From Sipunculus nudus (Eukaryota; Annelida; Sipuncula; Golfingiida; Sipunculidae): DNA of 64,000 bases. The notes under the pieces are model-generated. The model was not told where the DNA came from. It was given only the letters and a program-made list of their open reading frames with translations, and did no database searches. The stretch covers positions 70,255,916 through 70,319,915 of the forward strand of contig CM049315.1 of assembly GCA_026874595.1 (NCBI GenBank), given 5' to 3'. Shown in pieces: positions 20,266-31,256 of the stretch. Both the position numbers and the translations under genes were made by a program. Each line of letters begins with the position of its first letter. Positions within the stretch are counted from its first letter, which is position 1.

Positions 20266-22266
20266 AACATTTTGCTGGTGCACAGCAAATTGTCCGAGCT
20301 AGGCATCAGGCTTGGCATACAACATCCGATTTCCGGGTTTTACATAACTTTGTCGCATGACTACAGAATAACTCGCACACCTCTCTGAGACATGACACCT
20401 GAGTGAACAGAAAATGTTTTTATATTTAGCTGCATGTTTAATGATTTTGCCACTAATTTTGTCCTGCCTCAAACTTCTTCATTACATGAATTCTAATCAT
20501 CATATCATTTGATACACATTTACCTTGTCAATACAATGCGTGTGATACCATAAATTGCCCTCAACTTTTGGTCTGTTCCAAAAGACACCCAGCACATAGG
20601 GTCACAACATGTTTTAGCCCTTCTTTCGCTCAATAAATGAAGGCAGAGGCCTGTCCCTCAGTATATAATTAAGGCGGAGGGGGAGGGGAGCTTTGTGGCC
20701 CTGTTCTGGCACTACAAGTATTACGCTCTCCGCGGCGAGAGCTAGCCCTAGCTCTCATGCTCTCTTACCAAGTGCAAGCCCCCAGAAGATGATTTAAGAA
20801 AACTGGAGACATTCCACATGACATTTAAATTTGTATACTTTGTCTGAAAATATCGTATTCGTAATGAAATAAAGAAAATTCATCAAATGCACATATAATA
20901 TACCACTTCGACAGTGTTCATCCACTTTAAATGTTGATAATAAAAATATATTGTCCTTATAAATGGTGATACGCGGGGAACGGTGTCTGCTCTAGGTTTT
21001 CCCCCAGCCAGGGCTTGTCAGGCGGGCCACCTGTGTAACTGGTAACCAGTTGTAACGGGCCGTGTTGGCCGTGTTCATTGTTTCAGATTCTGAGACAGTT
21101 TCAAGCGCCAGAGTTGCAAGTTTTTAAAGTAAGTCTTGTTTACATACAAAAACATAATATTTAGCTAAATTTCTCGGTCATTCAAATAAAGTACTGTATC
21201 TTCCTCAGATTTCTTAAGTTTCCTTGTCATAAACGCAAAATTTTACTTCACACGATTTCCCTAACAAGGCTTTTAGTTTCTCCAGTTTACTCCGAAGCTT
21301 TTTATGGATCCTGTATATCACCGCATATAATGCAGTTAGCAAGAGCCAGGGTACTGCCTCATATGTGCAATTACTGAATAAGTAACAGCCTATAACTGCA
21401 AATATTTAAATAAAGAAGGAGCGCCTGCATGGACGGACGTAATGATGTTAAGGATTCATGTAATGGAGAATTAAGAGGCATGTCAATGTCATATCATCAG
21501 GCATGTCATGGTTTATGTTGATTAATACTACTATAGTCAGTTCCACCAACCGTGAAACACTTTTTTAACAGGATTGGGACAGAATGAAAATTTTTGGTAC
21601 ACAGTTAAATGAGAACGCCACCTAATTTTCTGACAGGAAATATGCCACATACCTGAGATGGATATACTGTAATGAACGAAAATCAAAATCCAGGAGAAGC
21701 TCGCCAGCTGTTTACGACATTTTGTACATGGTCAACTGATTAGAATCTCCCTCGCACGTGCATGATGTCATAAACAGTGTTCTATTTTCCAGGAGATAGA
21801 ATCCCGCTGTTTGGTGATGTGAGGTGGTCAAACAATAATGGCAGCTAGCACGTTAAGTATCATGCATGTAGTCCCTGTTATATCATATGACTGTACATGA
21901 ATGATAAATGGCATCCCTGCTCTCTCCCTTTGATGCCCTGTTTCAGAGTCATAGGAGATTCTTTCAAGTTTGAAAAAAAAAACTGGTACATTTACATCAA
22001 CAATAAAGTTACTACAACATCTCGGCTTAAAAGGTGTCAGTATTCATCACAAAACAATTATGTTTTACAGTACCTGAATGTGTTTATTACAGTAACACCA
22101 TTCAAAAGTGTTATTTCTACCACCAACACCACCCATATTATAAATATCGATGGAAGATTACTACACATATGACCTTTTCAGTGATTACAAGCAGTGTTAA
22201 TAACGATATTAATGGTTAAACAGCAAAACTTGTGTACACTTGTGTGCCCCAGGCTATGTATATATA
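20266..22266. other. Upstream flank of MED7, no gene seen
   Basis: Two kilobases with no supportable coding exon. The stretch 20950-21120 is less AT-rich and contains CTGGTAACCAG and two GGCCGTGTT words. It could be the MED7 promoter and non-coding first exon, by position only. Confidence 0.4.
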
Positions 22267-22691
22267 TACTGTGGTTGCCTTTTTGTTCGCGAGGGTTTAA
22301 ATTTCGTGATATTTGCGAATGAGAAATAATCGCGAAAATGAAACCCTCGGGAATAATTGGCCAATTGTCCTTTTTATTCAGTGACCAATATTTGTATGTG
22401 AAAAGGTTAGAACAGTGAGACATTTTATAATACATTCCATTATGCAGGTAAAGGGAAAACGTCCCCTTAAATTTGAACTAAACCTCCTGTACTGTGTGTA
22501 CAGAACCATCGTTATATGAGTAGAATATCACAAACTCATATATTTTTCTCATTTTATAATACAAACAGGTATGGCTTTACTAAATTTTTATATAGGTTCT
22601 GGAGAGATCGCGAAAATGAAACCCCCGCGAATCATTCTAAATGGAGAAATCGCGAAATTTCAGCCTCGCGAATATAAAGCCAACCACAGTA
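22267..22691. mobile_element. 425-bp MITE with TCGCGA-rich subterminal repeats
   Basis: The ends are TACTGTGGTTGCCTTTTTGT and, on the other strand, TACTGTGGTTGGCTTTATAT, with TATA outside each. Both sides carry CGCGAGG, AAATCGCGAAA and GAAACCC(T/C)CG words in inverted order. There is no coding capacity. Confidence 0.8.
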
Positions 22692-24539
22692 TATACAATG
22701 TCTCAATTGCGGCTCTCTGAGCAATGGTCACACAGTCCATTCAATCAAATGTCAATTTCTAGCTTCGCAGGGGTTTAAACTTATAATATAAATGAACTCT
22801 TGTTTTCTTTCATAAACTATTCCTCAGTGACAGTCATTTGAATACATTACCTTTCCTGGCCAAGTTAACATAAATGCCTCTGTCACAAGCACAATATCTG
22901 ATTAGCCTTGCGTTAATTTTTTGTACGATTTTCCATGGAAAGGAAATTCTGGTGTTTCTAATCAAAGGCCTACTCTGAATTTTTTGGTAATATCAGAAAC
23001 ATATATTCATTACCACTTCTTTTTTTAAATATGACATGTATACAGTGATTATGTCTACATACCAATTAAATGTTATTTCTGAAAACATGATTTTATTTCT
23101 GCCTTAATTTAGGGATAACCTATGGGCCAGAATAAACATGTCTTGCTTCATCCCAACCTTTTGCTAGAACAGTCCAATATTTGAAAAAGGGGGTATACAC
23201 ATTGATATATTATAAATGTACCAGTTCTTTGAACTTTGTTAAAAGGAGTATAAATGATAAAGTCACAATTTATTTTGTGCCTTTAATACCATGACTTAAT
23301 CAGACGGTAGTTTTTCATTTTCTTAATTTGCAATCCTTGCTTTGTAACCCCCACATGACCCATGTACCAGCCTAGCTCTCTCTCTTAAGCCCGGGACTCT
23401 GAACACTGCAGAACATGTTCGGGTGTCTATCCCATCGGGCTCGGAGCCTCTCTGGTCCATTGAGAATATAGGGACCAAGAAAAACCTGGACAACCAGATT
23501 CTGGTTCTCATAGATACACATATTTCATGTCATATCAGTCAGGGGATGTTTCCTTGTGTAATTTTGTAGCTCTTTCTAATAAATTCTTGTGGTCATTGTA
23601 ATTACCTCTCTGTCTTATAGTTCTGTTGTGTGCATGGAGGAGCATCTGCCATTTGAGTCATGCTACTATTAATTAATTAATAGCTGGACCCCAGTCAAGT
23701 TACAAATGAGCAATATAAATTGTGTCAATTTTGGATATTTATTCCTTTTGTTTCGGGTTTATATAATGACAAGTTGGACCACAAGCTAAATGAATTAAAC
23801 TGCCTGCCTGGCAATGACCAGGGTTCTGTGTACCATGTTAAAAGACGGGCAGTATATTACAGTATAAGATATCGGAGCCACGCTGGGTCTTCTGAACACA
23901 CAGTGACACCTGCATACCTCTTCATAACGTCTATTCAGGAAATTTCATGCGACAAACGTGACATCACAGTTACGTCATTCCATTATGACGGCAAAGATTT
24001 CACATACAGCATCGTTCAGTTAGGTTGAGTTAGCCATGAACTTCTCACATAAAGAAAACAACATCTCAGGGTCGTGACATAAGTTGTTTTTGAAACATTA
24101 AATAATATCACTGACTTCTTATAAAATTAGGTAGTTTTCTAGGCATTCACAGTATGGCTAAGAACACAGATTATATATCCAGGTCTAGTCTATTCCATAA
24201 AATTATGCCCATTGAAATTTGGCAATATTTTCATAAACTGGCAGATTAATTTTAGATGGCATGTTGCAATGAAGGAATGGGGTTTTGGCCTAATTTACTA
24301 TAATTAAATTATAATCATACCTAGCAAAATATTATAGCAAAGCAGTTAAATAAATATCTGAGAAACAGTATATTTTTTACAACATCTCGACCCCATTCAT
24401 GAAGGTAAGGTCACCGGTAACATGCTCAAACAACTGCACTTGAAAGCTCCTGATTTGCTAATAACTGGTCATAAATATTCTGAAAAAATACAGTTGTCTG
24501 CAACCTATGGCAGACGCCATGTCACTTGGCCACAAGATT
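22692..24539. other. Non-coding region, no gene seen
   Basis: AT-rich DNA. An open frame at 23720-24028 encodes 102 residues, partly low in hydrophobic bias, but I see no family motif and no clear splice sites, so it is not called a gene. Confidence 0.4.
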
Positions 24540-24766
24540 CAGATGAATATAGTCAATTTCGGCCACCAACGATATCGGCCACCGGCCTCAAATCGACCAT
24601 ATCGGCCGCCAGTGCCCAGCGGATAACCATTTCGGCCACAACCCCGACCATGCCACTGCTGAACCTCTACTCTGGCCAGTCAACCATATCGGCCGCAACT
24701 TGGGCGACGGGGCACTATTTTGAACGCTGGGCTACCTCATTACCACAAACACGGTATCATCATAAT
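24540..24766 (+). repeat. Left arm of a 2.3-kb inverted repeat
   Basis: It carries repeated ATATCGGCC / CATTTCGGCC words and is the diverged reverse complement of 26628-26886. Shared blocks include CAACGAT, GCCTCAAATCGACCATATC, AACCATTTCG, GACCATGCCACTGCT and TTGGGCG. The 117-residue ORF over it is a by-product of the ATCGGCC repeats. Confidence 0.75.
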
Positions 24767-25060
24767 ATGAACTAGCTCATTCAGCCAGAAATAGGCCATG
24801 GTGGACTCAATAAAATATATATTTATTCAAAATATGATTAGTCAAATTAATATGAAACATGCGTAAGTAAAAATCTCGAATTACAACAAACTTACTTGCA
24901 CTGAATAATATAGAACATTACTTAGTTCTGTAACTTCATTAACAAATGTATATGAAAGAATAGCAAACCAGGTTTCAACTGTCTTGACGTATTTTAAGCA
25001 AATCGTCTCAAGTATTATTAACAAGCACTACAAAAAAAATAATTATTAATCTCCCGCTCT

Positions 25061-25082
25061 TTTTTTTTTCTCTCTCTCTCTC

Positions 25083-25131
<49 letters not shown>
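25061..25131. repeat. (T)n(TC)n(TA)n compound microsatellite
   Basis: Nine T, then TC repeats, then about 22 TA repeats in a continuous block. Confidence 0.95.
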
Positions 25132-25134
<3 letters not shown>

Positions 25135-25848
25135 TAATTTCTCTGTATATAGTTATATGTATGTGTATTTGTGTATATAATTGCTGCATTTCTAATGATG
25201 TGTGTATCAATGTATGAATATATATTTAATATATATCCTCTGATATATACGATTATAGAAGTTTGATCATGTTATAATTTTTCACTTTTCACTTCAGTCC
25301 TAATGTTTATATGGAATATATTGATCATAATGAATATAATGATTATATTGTATGTTAAAAAATATGTCAATCAATACATTGTGCTATTTGTAGAATCCAT
25401 TTGATATATATACATTTAAATTTCACGTACACTTGCTCGGCGATAATTGTTGCTGTTAAATAATGGTCAGTTGCAAGAGCACCCACCTCTAAGAAGAGGG
25501 CAGCCAACGCGCTGTGGCGTTTCCATGCATGTTCAATTTGTACTTGACTGTTAAGGTTGGATAAGTAGGTGAGTAGCGTGGAAATTAATGGAGGTAGAGG
25601 TACAGGTGTCATAAACCAAGAAACCTTGACCTAGAGTACAAAGAGCACAGGCCTCTAAGAAGCCAGTGGCTAATCTTTCTATGTGCGTTTTTATTATTTG
25701 TGTATACTGACTGTGATATTTTTCCTCAGTCCTTTCTTTTGCTCTGATTTTTACCCATAGGTGCTTTGTTTTTCTGTGATTTTTTCCAATGAGCTTCCTT
25801 TTTTTATTATTAGTTGTTATGTATGTACTCTTTAAAAAAAAAATGCTT

Positions 25849-26162
25849 TAGGCCAAAAAAAATTAAAGGTATGGTTCTCAGGCACCGCCCGCATCAATTT
25901 TAAATCCCCGCATCAAACATTTTTATTTTGATTTTCATCATTCAAGAAGGTAAAATAATACAATTTCCATACGATTTTCTTTGTTATGTAGTGCTTTTAC
26001 CTGTTTAGCAAGAAGAAACCTGTCATTTACATGCTTTTCCCTGATCATATGAAATTTTATCAAAACATACAAAAAAAGGTCCAAAATAAAATACCGCCCG
26101 CCCGCATTGATTTCTAAAAAAAAGTGCCTGAGAACCATACCCTTTTATTTTTTTGGCCTTAT
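25849..26162. mobile_element. 314-bp inverted-repeat MITE
   Basis: The left end reads TAGGCCAAAAAA, then GGTATGGTTCTCAGGCAC. The right end carries its complement, GTGCCTGAGAACCATACC, then TTTTTTGGCCTTA. A further partial copy of the left end (GGTATGGTTCTCAG) lies at 27138-27151. No ORF of interest. Confidence 0.75.
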
Positions 26163-26627
26163 AATAAATGTTTTACCAATAATGTTCTGTAGTTGTTTGG
26201 ATTTTCCAGGAGTCGCCCTCTTTTTGTCGGAGTTTCTTTTTTATTTGTTAGCAAGATATTTATAGTTTTAATTTATAGTTTTAAGACAAAGTTGTATATA
26301 TATCAGGAGAGAAAGTTTTCTTTTGTGACCTCTTTATATATAGTTATGATTTATAGTTTGATTTCTTGCAGTATATTAAGATTTTGTTTGAATTAAATAA
26401 AAACATAACATATATGATTTCTTTAATTATCATATATGTAACACAATGTGTATTGAAATAGGTGTGTAATGTTTTATTTGTTTATTTATTTCTGTTTGAG
26501 GAAACAGAAATAGATGTTTTTGTTTGAAGGTGTTTGTGTAAATGAGTGTACTGAAATGTGTAAGCTTGAGTTCATCCAATGATTAAATTTACATTTAAGG
26601 TGTATAATCAGCCAGGATTGACTTAAT

Positions 26628-26886
26628 ATGTAGCCGTGTATGTTGTAATTAGGTAGCCTAGAAGAACGGCAGCTAGTGATGTGGTAGCCCTGCAGCTGAA
26701 ATGGTGCCATGCCGCCCAAGTCGTGACTGATTTGGATGACTGGCCAATGTCAGGGCCTAGCAGTGGCATGGTCGTGGTTGCAGTCGAAATGGTTACCCGC
26801 TAGGCGCTGGCAGCTGATATGGTCGATTTGAGGCTGGTGGACGAAATCGTTGGCAGCCGAAATCCACCTATACCATTCAGATGAAC
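26628..26886 (-). repeat. Right arm of the 2.3-kb inverted repeat
   Basis: The reverse complement matches 24540-24766 with frequent substitutions and about 35 extra bases near its inner side. It has CAGCCGAAAT, GTCGATTTGAGGCTGGTGG and AGCAGTGGCATGGTCG blocks. The pair encloses 1.9 kb that includes the MITE and microsatellite above. Confidence 0.75.
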
Positions 26887-27084
26887 CAGAGGGTTGCAAA
26901 ATATAAATATTGGTTCTTGTTATGAGGTTTTACATCTCATATTAGGCCATTGGTCCCTCATCAGCTTTAAGGTCAGACTGTGTGATAATATTTGAGTTTA
27001 AGAAAATAATTGCCAAATTTCAATTGGCATCCTATTGTGGAACAGACTATGGAAAAGAAAACGTGAAAAAAAGGAGCGAGTATA

Positions 27085-27475
27085 GAATCCGGCCTACATC
27101 GGAGAAGGTGGAAAATTAAGGCCAAAATAAAAAAAAAGGTATGGTTCTCAGTATTTGGGCTAAACTGCCGGCACTCTGCCGGCTGTTTAGCCCTTGCCGA
27201 CAAGAAACAACAAGTATAAGAAGTTCACATATTAAGAACAGGACTGATTACACTTAAGTTTAAGTTATTGAATATTCTTTGATGGCTTATGGCGATAATT
27301 AAATGGTTCCAGCCAGTTGAGACCCATACTTGTCAGATGCAAATGTAGGCCGGATTCTATACTTGGGCCGAAAAAACAGTGTTTCAATTCATGGTTGGTG
27401 GAACGGACTATCATCACTGATAATATGAGACTGTCCAGTCAGTTAAGACCCATCTTGGAAATGTAGGCCGGATTC
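27085..27475. repeat. GTAGGCCGGATTC repeat cluster
   Basis: GTAGGCCGGATTC occurs on the plus strand at 27345 and 27463 and on the minus strand at 27085-27097. The two plus copies lie in a 118-base direct repeat that also shares AGACCCAT and GGGCC. A related inverted copy on the left makes this look like the remains of a foldback element. Confidence 0.65.
27157..27193. other. Strong hairpin
   Basis: GGGCTAAAC-T-GCCGGC, a five-base ACTCT loop, then GCCGGC-T-GTTTAGCCC. The stem is sixteen base positions with one T-T mismatch. It lies directly beside the partial GGTATGGTTCTCAG copy. Confidence 0.8.
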
Positions 27476-28899
27476 TGTACTCGGGCCAATAAAGAAATGT
27501 AAATAATATTTTCTCACAGAGAGAGTTGATATGGGAGTAGTTTCTGGCAGGTGCTGATATTTCTTTGTGTCAGTCCACAGACCACAGTTCCCAAAGATCG
27601 CCCAGCGCTGAAACCGGATGTCGACTGAAACGTTGTTACTAAAACGCGTGCAAGCATGAAACACAGGTGTACGTGCACGCAGACGGTCAAAAATGAACAT
27701 AAATCAATTTTAAAAATTCAATTAAATATTATACATTTTCACAATATAGTAGTCAAGGAAATGATGAAATTAATTTTTCAACTACATCACTGATGGTTTG
27801 GCTGTATACTAGATCGTTTGTCCGCATTGAGACCTGAACAAGAGCAAGATATAGCCTACTTAATAACGAGTTGTTTTAAATTTAAACAATCATCGGTTTA
27901 ATAATTGTGTCATCTGTATTTTTTTCAGGTTTCCCGCCTCCCTTCAGTTATGTTCCATCAGCTCCCTTCCTGTTTATATGAGTAATATACATAAGTGAAA
28001 TACACAAGGGCAATATTTGTTAAATTCCCTTTTGCACACCATATTCGATCATACATTTCATTCAAGTACCGTTTAATTTCATATATTAATTGTTATACCC
28101 AGCACCAAGAGTAAAAAAAAATTACAAAATGATAGCCAAATTGTAATGAAAACATTCGAATAAAAATATATGTACCTTTTCCTGTGGACGGTAGAAATAA
28201 GTATAATTAGTTATAAATGAACGTAACTTTTAATGGGTGACTATCATGGACACCGTATTAGACCATACCTTTAAGTACCAATAAAATACATTTTTGTGAT
28301 ATTAACTGTTTAGAATCATATAAATTTATGGGATGATCAATATTTGTTAAAGTAAGTTATTTAAGTGATGTAGAAAATTGAGATCGACAGCTTGCATAAT
28401 AACAAAATAATTATAAATATTTGTAGGTTGCTTTTTAAATTAAAATACTAAATTTAAGATATGCAGGTGATTTTGCGAACAAAAAATTACAAGACGGACA
28501 AACAATGCCTCTGACTAGAATGAATACAGACGTCTTCGTAATGCCGTTACACGTGAAATACGCAAAAATTTACCGCTCTCGATACTGTAATGATTTTATA
28601 TCTTATAGCAGTGAGGAATCTGTATACCAGTAGATAATTGAGTGGTCTTTATTGATTATAGCAGGCAGCTGAGAACCCCTGCTGTGAGGTGACAGTGACC
28701 AGCTTGTGTGTACTGGTGCCCCAGGCTCGCAGGGGTCACCCAGAGGATAACAGGCCTGTTGCTGACATGATAGATTAGGGGGCGTGTATGTGTGATATAT
28801 CCATGTATGCAGGGGTGGGGTCCTCACCCGGCAGTATATCTTTGATTTTTGACCAGTAAAGACCTAGTAGAAAACCAGCAGTGCTTTTCTTCTGTTTGT
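27476..28899. other. Non-coding region, no gene seen
   Basis: AT-rich DNA with a more GC-balanced patch at 28640-28840. Nothing recognisable. Confidence 0.4.
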
Positions 28900-29540
28900 G
28901 AACTCGGTTGCACGTTACAATACTATTCTGATCTAATTCGTTCAAACGTGTCTAAACCTAGTACAATTTGGAAGGCACTATAGAACGTATACGTAATCCC
29001 TTCAAATAAGGACACACAAAAAGAAATACTGATATCGACTGTGATAAATTTAACAATTTCTTTAGTTCTGTGGGAAAACATAAACGAAGATTTCCAAGGG
29101 GAAATTTAGACAAATCGTTTATCATCAATTCTTCTACAAAAACGTTCTATTATCCTCTTGTTTCTACGCGTTTTGTCCATTCTCGTTTATTGGAATTAGA
29201 TGCAACATTAAGGGATGATGTATTAGGGATGTTTGGATTCTTTCTCAAAATAGCTTCATCTGTAATTTCTCCATGCCTGGCTCATCTGTTTAATCTTTCT
29301 CTTTCAACTGGCATATTGTTCCTCAGGACTGGAAAACTGCTCGTATCACCCCAATTTACAAGGGTTCTAGTACCAAGTGTGACCCTACCAATTATCGTCC
29401 TATTTCCGTCACTGGACATGTCCCAAAATTTTTAGAACATTTTGTAAAATGCCATGTTGTCGCACACCTTAATAAAACCAAATGTTCACTGATAAACAGT
29501 TCGCATACCTACCCAATCGATCAACTCATTTTGCCTTACA
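28900..29540 (+). pseudogene. LINE reverse transcriptase, first fragment (decayed)
   Basis: Shifting between frames, the text reads STIWKAL, then FNNFFSSVG, then LAHLFNLSLSTGI, DWKTARITPIYKG and DPTNYRPISVTG. This is the N-terminal part of a non-LTR RT domain of the CR1/jockey kind. Stops and frameshifts interrupt it. The line breaks off in FALHT at 29540, where a TIR element is inserted, and resumes at 34259. The 5' end of the LINE is not defined. Confidence 0.8.
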
Positions 29541-30588
29541 CACTGTTAAAATTTCCGTAACAATACACACATTATTTGTGTTATTTCACACTGCATGTTG
29601 CTGTTAGGCAATTAACACCTATCAGCACAGTTTTAGCACATTTCAGTGCAGTGTTATCAATGCCCATCTGCCGGGTTGTCCGCTCACAGGCTGACCCGCC
29701 GGACAGCACACCGCCTTGCACTGTATTTGTTTACACACCATTACCTGCACGCGCGTACGCGAAGGCTAACTGACCGTGGCCAGCCCAGCAGGCCCCCGGT
29801 TCACAGGGCTGACGTGACTGGTCATGAACTGGGTCAGCGCGGGGTTTAAAGCGTCGGTTGGACCAGGGTCAACAAGCGCTGTTTTTTCTGCCTGTGAACT
29901 GTACCACAAATCGCCAGTGTTACCGAATTCGCATCCAGTTTCTGTCAATAAGTGAAGACTTCAAGTTCAGTAGGATTGTATAGTAATTATAACTTTGCAC
30001 AAATTCCTTGATAATTAGATTTCATTTGTTGTTACGAGCTTTCGAGCTGATTAATCATTCACTGCTTTAGATCGAAATATGGCGATGTATATTTTCAAGG
30101 CCGGGAGTTTCAATACTGGAGGAGTCCATGAAAAGGCTGAATATTAATTCATTAAATGAGATGATATGTAGGTTATGATGATATTATCGAGCATTGTCCA
30201 CCAATATTGTCGGGAGTTTCAGTCTGTATAGTTTCTGATTGCCTCTGTAGAAAGCTTCCACGCAGATGTATACAACTTAGTACACAAGTTGGTGGTCAAT
30301 TGTTGAGCGATAATACGGGAATGTTATACTTATTTGAAGAGCATACGTATAGGCTGTCTGGGTTCTATATAGAAAATAATCTTAATATATTCTTTAAGAA
30401 AATAATGCAGGCCTATCATTCACCGATCTAAACATTACAGCTTTTTAAAACAAGAAATTTAAAAAAAATGTGAAGTTAAAAGATTCATGACTGTAAGGTT
30501 TTCACGTTAAATCATAGGTTAAAATTCATGAACATCTAAAATATATAAAACCTTGACTTTATTTATGATATAAAATTTCTCTTGTAGA

Positions 30589-30729
30589 ATGATGGCAGAT
30601 ATTAATCCACCAAGAGGATCAAAGGACCAGAAACCTGGAGGAAAGAGGAGACAAGTTGTTACTGCAAAAGTGAAAAATCGCTGTGAGAGACTGAAAGACC
30701 TTGGAAATGAGTGGGGTTTACAGTATTAA
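30589..30729 (+). CDS. Short exon-like ORF of unknown function
   Basis: It encodes 46 residues, MMADINPPRGSKDQKPGGKR.. to ERLKDLGNEWGLQY, rich in Lys/Arg. It is directly preceded by TTTCTCTTGTAG, a good splice acceptor, and ends at TAA 30727-30729 before a TA run. It may be a fragment of the transposon's own gene or a chance ORF. I do not recognise the family. Confidence 0.25.
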   Translation: MMADINPPRGSKDQKPGGKRRQVVTAKVKNRCERLKDLGNEWGLQY

Positions 30730-30748
30730 ATTGCTGTAAACTTCTCAG

Positions 30749-30750
<2 letters not shown>

Positions 30751-30814
<64 letters not shown>
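30751..30814. repeat. (AT)n microsatellite
   Basis: Thirty-two uninterrupted AT dinucleotides. Confidence 0.97.
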
Positions 30815-30816
<2 letters not shown>

Positions 30817-31256
30817 CTCAGTGTATTTTTTTTTCAATTTTTATTTCATGGAGTTGTAAGACTCAAAGAGATAAAATAAACCTTGCATATATATTCCTGA
30901 AACGTCACTGTCACATGTGATTTCTGTTGAAATATTCTACTTTTCAGTTGATTTACAAATTTAACGTGTGTAGCTGTTAGATCATTGAACTATTACTCAG
31001 GCTCCATATTGCACAGAAACCTATTATAAGTATTATATCTATTTTTGAACGTTATGATAGTATATATATAGTGTTTAGCACAAATATAATATATGGTTGT
31101 CTTTCAGATAAGTGTTTGATACATTAAAAATGAGTTTAGTAATAGGCAGATTAATACAGTATTTTTTCTCAACATTTATTATTAAGGTGTGTTTACAAAG
31201 GTTTCAATAAGAGCAGCCTATTTTCACCTGCTATTTATGTCCCTTGATCGATTTAT

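Noticed and set aside
23720-24028. 102-residue plus-strand ORF
   Set aside because: No motif, no clear splice sites and no neighbouring exon; retained only as a note on the region.
24422-24775. 117-residue ORF with repeated TISA words
   Set aside because: It is the translation of the ATCGGCC repeat arm of an inverted repeat.
30711-30920. ORF with a run of alternating Ile-Tyr
   Set aside because: Translation of an AT dinucleotide run.
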